From: Agarophyton chilense | Taxonomy: Eukaryota; Rhodophyta; Florideophyceae; Gracilariales; Gracilariaceae | Direction of reading: 5' to 3' | DNA: 64,000 nucleotides | Assembly (NCBI GenBank): GCA_030374765.1 | Contig: JARGXX010000068.1 | Coordinates: 2,294,001 to 2,358,000, forward strand | Shown here: piece by piece, positions 11,562-21,800 of the stretch | Layout: each line of letters begins with the position of its first letter | Numbering within the stretch: the first letter of the stretch is position 1 | Made by a program: the position numbers and the translations under genes | The notes under the pieces: model-generated | The model's input: only the letters and a program-made list of their open reading frames with translations | What the model was told of the DNA's origin: nothing | The model's database searches: none

Positions 11562-13229
11562 TCACAAGCCCACGAAGGATCGTAGTTCCGTGTGGGTCCT
11601 AGGAGGCGTTGCCTGGCGAATCGCATTTGTGGTCCGTGTGGCCACCTTTAGCTTTCCTGGGAGGACGACGTGACCGAGATAGTCCACTGAAGCCTGTAAG
11701 AAAGCGCATTTGCGGAGTTTCAGTGTTACTACAGCGTCCTGTAGGATTGTTAGCACCTTCTCCACGTGGCGAAGGTACTCCTTCACGGTCCTTGGGAAGA
11801 TTGTAACGTCATCCAAATAGACCAGGGCGAACTTCCATTTGACTATGGACAGTATGATGTCCATTGCCCGTTGGAAAGTTGCTGGTGCATTCTTCAAACC
11901 CAAGGGCATGCGAGTAAATCTGAACAGAACTTCATGGGTGGTAAATGTTGTCAGCGCTCTCGCTTCTTCGGCCAAAAAGATTTGCCAATATCCCAAGTTA
12001 GCGTCCAGTGTGGTAAATACGACAGCTTCGCCTAAGGAATCCAGACAGTCGTCCATGCAGGGTATCGGGTATGAGTCCCTCTTGGTTACTGCGTTCAGCT
12101 TCCTGTAGTCGACACAGATCCTGACGGAGCCATCTTTCTTCGCCACGAGGACAAGGAATCTTGCCAACTCGGATTGGTTCGGAGGCGCCGGCTCTATGAC
12201 TTGAGCTTTGTGCATATTATCCATCTGGTCGTTGACAATTTCCTTACCTTTAAGGCTGGTACGGTATGGGTCCTGGAACTGTGGTATAGCGTCGTCCTGA
12301 AGGGCAATGCAGTGTGTAGTGGCTCTGATTGTGCCCAATCTACGTGACCACATGGCCTGGTATTCCCTGAGGAGATCAAGTACCTCGGGCCTATAGGATT
12401 CGAATTCTTCGCCGATGGCGACCGTCCCCTCCCAAGAGTGGACGTCCTCGTCGGGAGTTGGCGTCGCAAGATTATCCATTTGGGCCTGCGTAATGGCCAC
12501 GGGCAAGGGTAGAGTGATACCAATCACTCTACCTTTAGGTATCCGCACGGGTTTATCTCGGAAGTTGGTGATTGTGACCAAAAAGGACCTGTTGGTGTGG
12601 ATGTCCATTACTCCATTGGCCATTAAGGTAAGGTGCTTCAGAACCGTTCTCGGGTGGTTTTGGATCGTTACGAGACCTGAGGACTGGGAATGGACCGATA
12701 CACCGATTTGGGTCATCGGCGGTATTCTTATGGCCTTTGAGAGGGGAACCTTATTGGACTTCGTGTTTTCGGAGACAACCGCTCGTTTGCGGTTATCTTC
12801 TGGCCCTGGGGTTGAACCAGTTATGGAGATGGAAGGTGCGCGGTAAAACGCGACTTTCCTAAGGCCTGGATAAATGGCCTTTATGTGTCGGTCGATAAAG
12901 GAGGTCTCTAGGATTGCCTCGGCGCCCAAGTTAGGACATACAAGAAACCACGTGCGGACTTTGAATTGTCCTGCGTGGAGGTAAAGTACTACTATCCCTT
13001 TAATTTCCATTGGTCTACGAGACGCATCGGTAATCCTTGGGGTCTTCCTTGCCTGAGCGAAATCTTGCCAGCCCAGTGGGACCAGCTTAGGATGGACCAA
13101 GTTGGGACCAGCGCCTGTGTCCAATACGGCTGTGGCCACTCGAGAGTTGTTGGAACGGAGTCTCACGGTTACTCGAACTTTATAGTTCTCTTTCCTGAGG
13201 ATATAGACGGGGTCGTTACTGTGTTCCAA
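11562..13229 (-). pseudogene. Element 2 protease and reverse transcriptase
   Basis: A 555-codon open stretch. Near its start is the retropepsin motif AVLDTGAGPNLV. The RT domain fills the second half: ICVDYRKLNAVTKRDSYPIP, MPLGLKNAPATFQRAMD and the catalytic LVYLDDVTIF, then the thumb block YLGHVVLPGKLK. In spite of the age of the element this part has stayed open. It ends at FVGL, where RNase H begins in a broken frame. As part of a disrupted pol it is a fragment of a pseudogene. Confidence 0.88.
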
Positions 13230-13324
13230 TTGTGGTTCATCCTGAGTGGTCCATTGTGGGAGGTTTGGATGGGGAGGTGAGGAGCTCTTTGGCTCATGCC
13301 CGTCAAATTGGTTGAGGCAGGGGC

Positions 13325-14458
13325 TTAAAAAGGGAGGATTTGCCTCGAGTCGTCCTTCGAGGAGTTTTCCGATGGGGTTTCCGTTTCTTCCTGAGGATAG
13401 GGTTCTTCCACGGGGTTCTCCGTAGGATCTACAATGGCGTGGACCTGTGGGGCTTTGATCGGAATTTCCGGAGGCGTTGCATAGCGTGAGCTTCCAGGGG
13501 TACCGGTGGTTCGTTGTTGTGCCCGGTTATACATTCCTTCAGATCTCCGCACCCGGTATTTCTCTTCCCTTAGGCCTAGGAGGGTTTTTCGTGCGTCTTA
13601 AGGCAGATACCTCGTAACGTCACAAGGTTAGGTCAGTGACAGGCGGAGGAAGCAGGCCCTTGGGGAGCGAACAAAAACGTCCTTGCGGGGCGGAAAGGGA
13701 GAATACTTAGGTGTGGGTGGTCCAGTGGTCGCTGTAGATCCCTGAGAGGTGTATGATGGGGGCCCGGACGGACAAGCACTGATATTGACCGCGAGGACAT
13801 CTCCCAAATCGGCATGAATGAGTGAAGCATCCATATCCGACTCCGTGGAGCTAACCAAATGAGCTTGGTTCGGTTTACGCAATGGAGTTTCGTGTCCTGT
13901 GGTTATATCAGCGTTGCACCTGGAGGTCCTGTACGTTTTTCCATAACCCTCGGCGTAGGTAACGGGCCTTCGGAAGGAGTATTGCTGGTTTTCCGTGTAG
14001 TATTTGCGCACATGTGTTCGAATGGCAGGGAGCAATCCCGTGATGAGGTTGTGCTTAACCAGTCCTTCAGAGAACAAGTTTTTACATCGGTAAACGTATT
14101 TCCATAGGTCATCTGCGAAAGCCGATTCGGTCATGTTGGAGCTCTGCCTTAAGTATATTACTTCTTGGTGGGCATTCATTATAACGTCATCCGTGGCGTA
14201 AGTTTCCAAGAGGTAATGAACAACCTGAGGGTATGACCTGAGGAGCTGTCGGTCTTCAGCATTTACGAGGTCAGCTGTGCCAGATATCTTCGAAACCACT
14301 CGGTCACGTGCCTGTCCTGTAGAGAAGAATTGGAAAAGGTAGAGAGCGGCGCCCTCTTGGACACCGTTCTGATCGCAGGCCGTACGGAACAAACTGAGGA
14401 ACCTATGGACAGCAATGGGATCGGAACCCGAGAACTTGTCCGTAATGGTTAGTTGCAT
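13325..14458 (-). pseudogene. Element 2 gag, capsid part
   Basis: The 276-codon stretch 13628-14458 looks like a retrotransposon capsid domain: short aromatic blocks FLSLFRTACDQNG, a VVHYLLETYATDDVIM block equal in position to the YLLRSYAT block of the other gags, and ENQQYSFRRPVTY. A further 75-codon fragment at 13325-13552 is Pro/Glu-rich and leads to protease. I saw no zinc knuckle. The two fragments and the N-terminal part are in separate frames. Confidence 0.65.
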
Positions 14459-14541
14459 CCATTTGGCTCATTTGGTGATTCTGCGAGCCACCGAACCAGA
14501 ATAATTCGCGGACCTGTCGGCCAGCATGTAATTCGGGTAGT

Positions 14542-15573
14542 CTAGGACCTTAAGGAAAAGTTCGTTGGGTTTTTCTGTGGTCTAAGGCCTCGGACGGCAG
14601 CCTCATCCACTTCCGAGTCGGTCGTTTCGGTTGAAGCCGATTCGGAATCGCTCGTGACCGAATGGTCTCTTCTCTTACTCCTTCTGTGCTTCTTTCTCGT
14701 ACGATTGATTATGTTCTTTCCAGCGGAGTAGGGACCTAAAGGATCGATCTCCCTATCAGATCCGATGGAGCCTTGAGGTCGTTGTACCTCATATAATCCG
14801 TCGGGTGGGGCCAGCGGTCTCTCTTCTAGACGCTGAGCTTCTTTTCTGTTCCTCGCTTGTCCCTCCCTTGGATTCTCCTGATGGGCAACCTGTCTCTCAT
14901 CTAGAAGCAGAGCTTCTCTTCTGCTCCTAGATTGGCCCACCATGGGGTTTTCCTGATGGTATTCCCGGTGAGGGGAGGATGACGCAGCCTCCCCTGGGGG
15001 TTCGGTAGGGGGTTGCCACATGGAGACCGTATGGTTAATTTGTGATAGGGTGGTTCTAGGGACCAAATTGCCTGCCTGGCGGGTGACGGCTCCTTGAATG
15101 GCCTGTAGGAGGGGGTCTCTGAATAAGTCAAACTCCAATACCTTAGGAACGATTCGCGCGATGAGGTAATCCGTATGGTCAGCGATCGCTGTAGCCAGTC
15201 GCACGTCCATAATGGAATCCACGTGGGTTGAGCAGAGCTCATGGAGACGGGGCCAGAGAAGGTCGGCAAGACCTGCGGGCAGGTTTTCTCTAATTCCTTC
15301 GGTCTGGTGGGTTTCTCCTTGAGTTGTCCCTGGCCTAGAGGTGGTCCTGGTGAGGCTTTCTCGTAAACGCGCTGCCACCGTGGGTTCTCGGCGAATCCTT
15401 GCAGGGTTATCCAGTGGGGTCAGTACTTCTTGCGGCTGGCTCCTTGTGCTCTTGCGGTCGCTAGCGGTATCAACCTGAGGGTCAGGCGACATCGCCGGCG
15501 TTGTAGTCACACTTTGTCCTGCCGTAGGAGTCCTTTGGTCGGGTCGGTTGGGTCTGTTTCCTGCATCCATAAT
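14542..15573 (-). pseudogene. Element 2 gag, N-terminal part
   Basis: The stretch is open from about 15660, and the first sensible ATG is near 15573 (MDAGNRPNRPDQ). The product is charged and low in complexity: Arg/Glu-rich repeats of the form REALLLDERQ and KEAQRLEERP occur twice (near 14830 and 14910), which look like a tandem duplication. It ends in SRKKHRRSKRRD and Ser/Thr/Glu-rich sequence like the spacer before capsid in elements 3 and 4. Assigned to gag by position between the primer-binding site and capsid. Confidence 0.6.
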
Positions 15574-15670
15574 GGCTGTTGCTTCTGTACTTCTGGTCCG
15601 TTGGGGAATTAAACCAAAGGTAAGAATCCGAATAATTTTTCGTTCCAGTAGTCCGTTCAATTATTCCAAA

Positions 15671-15685
15671 GGTTTCTAAGTCGGG
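15671..15685 (-). promoter_or_regulatory. Element 2 primer-binding site, left half, cut by element 3
   Basis: GGTTTCTAAGTCGGG here and TTGGGAGACCA at 27209-27219 together make the same primer-binding site as elements 1 and 4. Element 3 lies between the halves. TCGGG (15681-15685) and TTGGG (27209-27213) are the 5-base target duplication of element 3, with one change. Confidence 0.75.
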
Positions 15686-16536
15686 TGAAGTGCACGCCCT
15701 CTGAAGGGGGTTTTCTTGGACTTTGTATTTTTCCGGAACATCCGGCACTTGCTCATTATATGAGTACAGTCTATGACCGTTCACCGGAATACCGGAATGT
15801 CTACACGTGTGGGACGGTTGGCAGGTGTAGTTATGACCACAGTAGGTGGGTGGATAGGAACTCCCTATCTATTTATTTATTTATCTATTTATTTATTTAG
15901 TTATTACACTAGGGGAGCTACAGTACTTAGTGCGACGGCAGTGGCCGCCGCACCAGTAAACTCCCCCATCAAGGGTCCCGATCTCAATCTTCCCCAAGGT
16001 TGCCGATCTGGGTTTGGCTCTGGTCTCTACCGCCTACGCGGGCTAATCACCTCTCACGAGGAGTAGCGCGTAGCACTCGGGTTGACCATCCTCCTTGCCC
16101 GCCTAAAGAGACCCATCGCTGGGAGTGTTTTTCCAACTGTTGTTGTGTTTCGCCTCGTTAAGGGTTTGTCACCGGCTGTGCCGTATCATACAGAGCCACT
16201 CGCGTGACTCGGTGCCATCGCCCCTCGTCCCCCTCCTTCTCCCTTTTTCCCTTTTTCCTTTTCCTCGTTCCCCGATTACGGGTAGCATCCCGCTATCCGC
16301 GGCTGTACCGACACGTCGGATCACGGCCACCGTGTGGACCTTTTCCTAAATCCGAGGCACACGCACAAGAGGAGCCCTTCTTCACCTCCCTGCGCAAGTC
16401 GCAACAGGTGACCCCGGCCTTACAACCGGCTAAGTCGTGTCACCTCTGGGAGCGCTCTTTTCCGCTCAGCTACCTCCGTGGAGGAAGATCCCGAGCGTCT
16501 TCGTGGTGTTTTCCCGCACGCGGGCATTGCACTACA
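15686..16536 (+). repeat. Element 3 5' LTR
   Basis: 851 bases, starting TGAAGTGCACG and ending CACTACA. It contains a TATTTA-type microsatellite at 15868-15898. The end carries an inverted repeat, CCCGCACGCGGG, also seen in other LTRs of the lineage. The start is fixed by the polypurine-tract junction of the 3' LTR. Confidence 0.9.
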
Positions 16537-16539
16537 AAG

Positions 16540-16556
16540 TGGTGTCCCGACTTAGA
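16540..16556 (+). promoter_or_regulatory. Element 3 primer-binding site
   Basis: TGGTGTCCCGACTTAGA, three bases after the LTR. It differs at one base from the sites of elements 1 and 4, so the same or a sister tRNA primes all of them. Confidence 0.8.
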
Positions 16557-16655
16557 AAGAAAGGAGTTCCACTTGTGTGTTTCCGTCTTTTGAGGTCTTG
16601 TCAGTGTTGACCCGGAAAGTTCCGTTTTTCTCATTCCTCTCAAGGGTAACCGCCG

Positions 16656-18818
16656 ATGAATCGGAAGCCCAATGAAACCGATGGGGCCGTCACTCGAAGT
16701 CGGTCCCGAACCGGTTCGGACCGCGCAGACGACCCCTTCGTCTCGCGCATCTCCGTGAGGGGTAGTGGCTCTCGACCTTCGAGCCGCAACCGGGAATCCC
16801 GGAACCTTTCTTTGCCCCCGTCGTCACAACCTGTTATGGACGGTGGGGCTCCTTCGGCTGCTGCCGGCGCACCTCCCGTGTCCCGGTCAGAACCCGCAGC
16901 TGCGGTGCCCCTGCCTACCGCAAACGTTGGCGACAACCCCCAGGGTCCCTCCCTGGAGGATCAGGTGCGCACCCTGCGTACCGCCCACAACGCCCTTGTT
17001 GTGGAATTCAAGGCCCTCTGCGAGATCGTGGAGGACTCCCCTGCAAAGGGCACTGTTGAGGATCTCCGTACTTTACGGGAGGATGCCAACGAAATGTTGG
17101 AGTGTTTGGGTAGACCCCCTGCCTTCGTTGAAGGAATTGATGACCGATTCAATCGGGTTCGCGCACGCCTGGAGACATTGGAACAGACCATCTTGATGAA
17201 CAATGATACTCCGGCAAAGCCGGTCGCTGTGTCGCATCGTGACGAGCATGCCGGCAACAGCAGGAACCGCCGGAAGCGGAAGGGAAAGTACCCGGACTCC
17301 GACACCTACTCGTCGGATTCTGGTAGGAGCAGGTCCGAGAGGTCCAACTCGACGGACTCCTCCTCGGAGAATGAGCGCCCCACTCGCTCTTCCCGCTCCA
17401 AGCGGTCCTCAGCCACCCAAGGTGCGATTCGGTCGCGGCAGAAAGGCCGGAAGCATTCTGGGTTAAAGCAGCTGAAACCCACCGACCCGAAGTTTCGGGA
17501 GTTGCTCTCGTACCGGTACTACCGGCTGGAGGATTCCTCGCTGGACCGTACACCCCGTGGCACGGGAAGGGTGAAAGACTGCATCAAACGGATGCAGCTT
17601 TCCCTGCGGAACCAGACTTCTTCTGGAGAGGATCCAATCCTAGTATTGGATTTCCTCGCCCGCTTTGTAGCGGAAGCCGATATATTAGGCATGAACGAAG
17701 GGCAAGCCTATATCGCGTTACCGTACTTCCTACGGGGGATGGCCGAAGACCAATACACCTCTGTTAGAGGATCATCGCGAGCCTCCGAGGGAGGAGTTTC
17801 CTGTTGGCCCGAAGCCGTCCAGTGTCTACTGAGGTCATACGCGACGAATGAAGCAATTCATTCCGCGATCCTCGCCCTGCGAGATACACGTCAACGCCAA
17901 GGCGAGACGGAAACCGAGTATTCGGTACGCCTCAACAAGGCCTTCCACCGTTGTGGGAACGTTTATCCCGCCAGGGAGCGCTGCACGATGTTTATCGACG
18001 GGCTCAACCCCGCCATCAAAACACTCGTGGCCCGTCGCCGGGAGGATAAGCCAAGAATCACCTATCTCGAGCTTATCCAAACCGCCAAGGCGGAGGGTGA
18101 CGCACTGCGTGCACGCGTTCCTCAAGCGAGGTTGAAGCCTACCAAGGCATTGTTGGTGGAGGACCGCTCTCCATCCCTCTCTCTTTTAGCGGATGACAAG
18201 CCCCCGCAGGGGTACGACAACGTGCAACTCGCCCACGAGGATGGGATCTCTATCCCGAACACGGACTTGCCGTCTACGACGGATTCGTTTGACACCGCAC
18301 AGCAGGGCTCGCTTCTGTATGCGGGGAACAGCCGTGTTCCGCCGCCAAGAGTCCCGCATGCGGGAGGTCAAACTCGTTTCCAACGGCCAGGATGGATGGA
18401 TACCCGCCAAGCGGTGCGTTTTGCCGATAATCGGAATGCAAACCCGCGGCCGAGGCCGGCACTCATCTGCCACCTTTGCTATTTGCACGGCCACACCTCA
18501 CCCCAGTGTCTCCTCTCTTTGAGGGATATGCCCAAAGTGGTGGGGAATTATGAGGCCCTGACGCCGCAGGAGAAGCAAACCGTGCCCGTCGCTTCATACC
18601 TCCGCGCTAAAACGGACTTTTCGTTCGCCCTGCCCACCGCCACCTCTGCAAGGTATGTTCCGGTACAACCGGCTAGACAGGCCCCGCACGACAACGGTCC
18701 ACCCGCCATTGGCGGTCCAAACGCCGCTAATGCGGGAAACTGCGATCAACGGGCTAATGCCTTGGTGGTCGAGGACCCTGAGCAACCGCCGCAAGCGGAT
18801 CCCACTCAGGAAAACTAA
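16656..18818 (+). CDS. gag: Element 3 Gag polyprotein
   Basis: 720 codons from ATG 16656 with no break. The N-terminal third is disordered (MNRKPNETDGAVTRSRSR, then Ser/Arg-rich sequence up to about residue 270). The capsid part follows (about 280-500: LLSYRYYRLEDSSL, VKDCIKRMQLSLRNQ, CWPEAVQCLLRSYATNEAI). A CX2CX4HX4C zinc knuckle (CHLCYLHGHTSPQC) lies near residue 605. Gag assembles the virus-like particle and packages RNA. It is collinear with the element 4 gag. Pol follows in the -1 frame, with the open pol frame overlapping the end of gag, so ribosomal frameshifting is likely. Confidence 0.92.
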   Translation: MNRKPNETDGAVTRSRSRTGSDRADDPFVSRISVRGSGSRPSSRNRESRNLSLPPSSQPVMDGGAPSAAAGAPPVSRSEPAAAVPLPTANVGDNPQGPSLEDQVRTLRTAHNALVVEFKALCEIVEDSPAKGTVEDLRTLREDANEMLECLGRPPAFVEGIDDRFNRVRARLETLEQTILMNNDTPAKPVAVSHRDEHAGNSRNRRKRKGKYPDSDTYSSDSGRSRSERSNSTDSSSENERPTRSSRSKRSSATQGAIRSRQKGRKHSGLKQLKPTDPKFRELLSYRYYRLEDSSLDRTPRGTGRVKDCIKRMQLSLRNQTSSGEDPILVLDFLARFVAEADILGMNEGQAYIALPYFLRGMAEDQYTSVRGSSRASEGGVSCWPEAVQCLLRSYATNEAIHSAILALRDTRQRQGETETEYSVRLNKAFHRCGNVYPARERCTMFIDGLNPAIKTLVARRREDKPRITYLELIQTAKAEGDALRARVPQARLKPTKALLVEDRSPSLSLLADDKPPQGYDNVQLAHEDGISIPNTDLPSTTDSFDTAQQGSLLYAGNSRVPPPRVPHAGGQTRFQRPGWMDTRQAVRFADNRNANPRPRPALICHLCYLHGHTSPQCLLSLRDMPKVVGNYEALTPQEKQTVPVASYLRAKTDFSFALPTATSARYVPVQPARQAPHDNGPPAIGGPNAANAGNCDQRANALVVEDPEQPPQADPTQEN
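18807..18818 (+). promoter_or_regulatory. Candidate -1 frameshift site at the gag/pol junction of element 3
   Basis: The last gag codons and stop are CAG GAA AAC TAA. The pol frame is -1 relative to gag and is open across this point, reading on as L-I-G-G-V-S-S, which matches I-E-G-V-S-P in element 4 after its slip site. The heptamer GGAAAAC is only partly canonical. Confidence 0.5.
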
Positions 18819-18865
18819 TTGGGGGAGTCTCCTCTTTTGGAGGGGCGTCCCCAGAATCGAGACTG

Positions 18866-21800
18866 TTGACGCCCGAGGCGTCATCGCCTCGCTCCCCGGT
18901 GAAGATCCTCTCGAGGAAGGACACCGCTGACGCGGACTCAAAACACCTCGGTGTTTTGCGTCGACCGTGGATACGGGTGAAGAATCACCGGATCCCGGAT
19001 CGAGTCATGGTGATGGCCAAGCAAAACTATAAAGTTTACGCCGACCTTGGCCTGAGCCCCCAGTTTTTGGTGAGATACTTAACAGTCCTGGATGCAGGTG
19101 CTGGCCCGAACTTCATCGTCGAGAGTGCTTTACCCCCGCTACTGCGGTCTCACATTCGCTCCGAAGCGGTTCCCGACGTCGCTGATGCGAATAATAACCC
19201 GTTGAAAACGGTAGGGACCATCACTTTGGTCGTGAGGCTGCGCACCTCGGTGGTGAAGCTCGACTTCGTGGTGTGCCGCACCCTGGCTACCCCAGTAATA
19301 CTGGGCTGTGACTACTGCGACAGGTTCGTCGAGGCCATCAGACCTCGTCAGAGGATAATCGAACTCGACGACGGCTCCACCGTCGCCATAGTTCGGAAAC
19401 CGCCGAAGCGGGCATCGCCAAAGCAAGTACCGATACCGGCTGCGCAAGAACCGCCACCCGCCCAGCGGGAGTCTACCAAGCTTCGTGTTGCTGTATCGGT
19501 TGCGATACCTCCTGAGACTCAGGTTATGGTGCAGGTCAATTCCCGTCAACACGGTCTCCGGGTTATCCAACCCCTTGCCTCGTTGTACGAGAAATATCAA
19601 TTGGCCGTCGCAAACGGAATTGTCAATGTGACTCCGGATGTACCCTTCCGGCTCCTAGTCGCCAACCTTGGCACTACCCCCCAGTATCTGGTGAAGAACC
19701 AAGTAATTGGCTCGATCACCCCGCACCCATTGGCCATGCTTCCGACGAAGACCACCGCCGCCGATGTTCTCGGGATCTCAGTCTCCAAGGACGACCGCAC
19801 CGACGACGTCGTCTCTTCGTCTGGGAAGGGGGGAGCGGAGTCCGCCACGCCGAAAAACTCGGAGTCACTGCCTGTTACAGGATTACCAGAGCCCGAAGAC
19901 ACCAGGGAAACCGATGCCCTGAAGGCGCTGGAGAACCTTGAACTCGGCCACGTGCCAGACTCGCATCGCGAACGGCTACGCGGCATGTTGCGGGAATTGA
20001 CCACTATGTGGGATGGCTCCTTAGGAGAGATTAACACGACGGAACATCGGATAGATTTGCTGCCGAACTCACGTCCTTGCTCGCAACCCCCTTACAGGGC
20101 AGGCCCAAAAACTCGCGAGGAGGAACAGCTCCAAGTGGAGAAAATGCTCCGAGCCGGAGTGATAGAACCGGCTCAATCGCCGTGGGCTTCCCCAGTGGTC
20201 CTGGTTCTCAAGAGCGACGGAACCTGGCGTTTCTGTATCGATTATCGTCGGCTCAATGCCGTCACGGTACGGGATACGTATCCCATCCCTCGTATGGACG
20301 AATGTATTGACTCCCTTGGGAGAGCAACCGTGTTCACTGCGTTGGATGCAAATTGGGGGTATTGGCAAGTTCCCGTTCGGGAGAACGATCGCGACAAGAC
20401 CGCCTTCGTCTGCCACGCAGGATCGTACCGCTTCAAGCGGATGCCTTTCGGCCTCACCAACGCCCCGGCCACATTTCAACGAGCGATTGACATCCTGCTC
20501 AACCGCTTTAAGTGGCGGACGTGTCTCGTTTATCTGGATGACATCATCGTCTTCTCAGATAATCTCGAGGACCATCTCACCCATGTAAGGGACGTTCTCA
20601 CCGTGTTACGGGATGCTGGGATTACCGTCAAGCTTAGGAAGTGCGAGTTTTTCACGGACACCGTGAAGTACCTTGGGCACATTATCCGCCCAGGGCAGCT
20701 CATGATCGAGAAGGCTCGAGTTAAATCCCTCGTCGAGGCAAAACAACCTAGGACGCAAACGGAGCTCCACTCCTTCTTAGGACTTGTCAACGTCTACCGA
20801 CGGTTCATCCCGAACTTTTCGGACACTGCAGCGCCGCTGAATGCCCTGTTGCGGAAAGGCCAACCGCCAAAACTGGACCCCCTGACAGCCCCCCAGGTGG
20901 ATGCCTTTAACTCCTTAACGGAGGCTGTCACCTCAGCGCCGATCCTATCGTTGCCCCAACCGGACCTTCCGTACTCGGTGGAGACGGATTCGAGCGACTA
21001 CCAAGTTGGTTGCGCTCTTTTCCAAACCACCCCAGACGGGGAACGCCATCCAATCGGGTATTGGTCACGCTCACTCAACATGCACGAACGGAATTACTGC
21101 GTCTCGGAGAAGGAATGCCTAGCCGTAGTATGGGCACTCAGCACGCTCCGTCCCTATCTTCTATGCGTTCACTTCACCGTTTACACGGATCACTCCTCAT
21201 TGAGGTGGTTGATGAACATCTCCGACCCATCGGGCCGCCTCATGCGGTGGAGGCTCCGCCTAGCGGAATACGACTTCGAGGTCGTATACAAGAAAGGAGC
21301 GCAAAACACTCAGGCCGACGCCCTGTCCCGGTTACCCACGAATGGGGAGGCACTCCCAACGGAGGATGACGATATACCATGCTTCACAATGGAGAAACCG
21401 AAACCGGCAGCGCCGGACCCGAGTGATCCTGAGTGGCCAAATGACTGGGAAACAGACGCTGACTTTGACGCTATCCTCGCTTCGAGCGAGGACCCCACGA
21501 AGAACCCCGTACCGGGAAATTTCGAACCCATCCAACCGGAGGAACTGATCCGAGAGCAGTTTGCAGACCCGTTTTGCGCGAAAGTACGCGCCCGCCTTAA
21601 CGGTGGTGAAACCCTCCCGTTTGAGGTAAATGACGTCGGTTACCTAATCCGTACCGTCGAAAACGCCCCACAAGTCGTGGTGCCACACTCCTTGCAGACA
21701 AGGGTACTACACCTCTCGCACTTTGCGAAAGTCAGCGGCCATGCCGGCGGAAGAAAACTCTACCTCACCCTCAGAAGGGACTTCTACTGGCCCGCAATGG

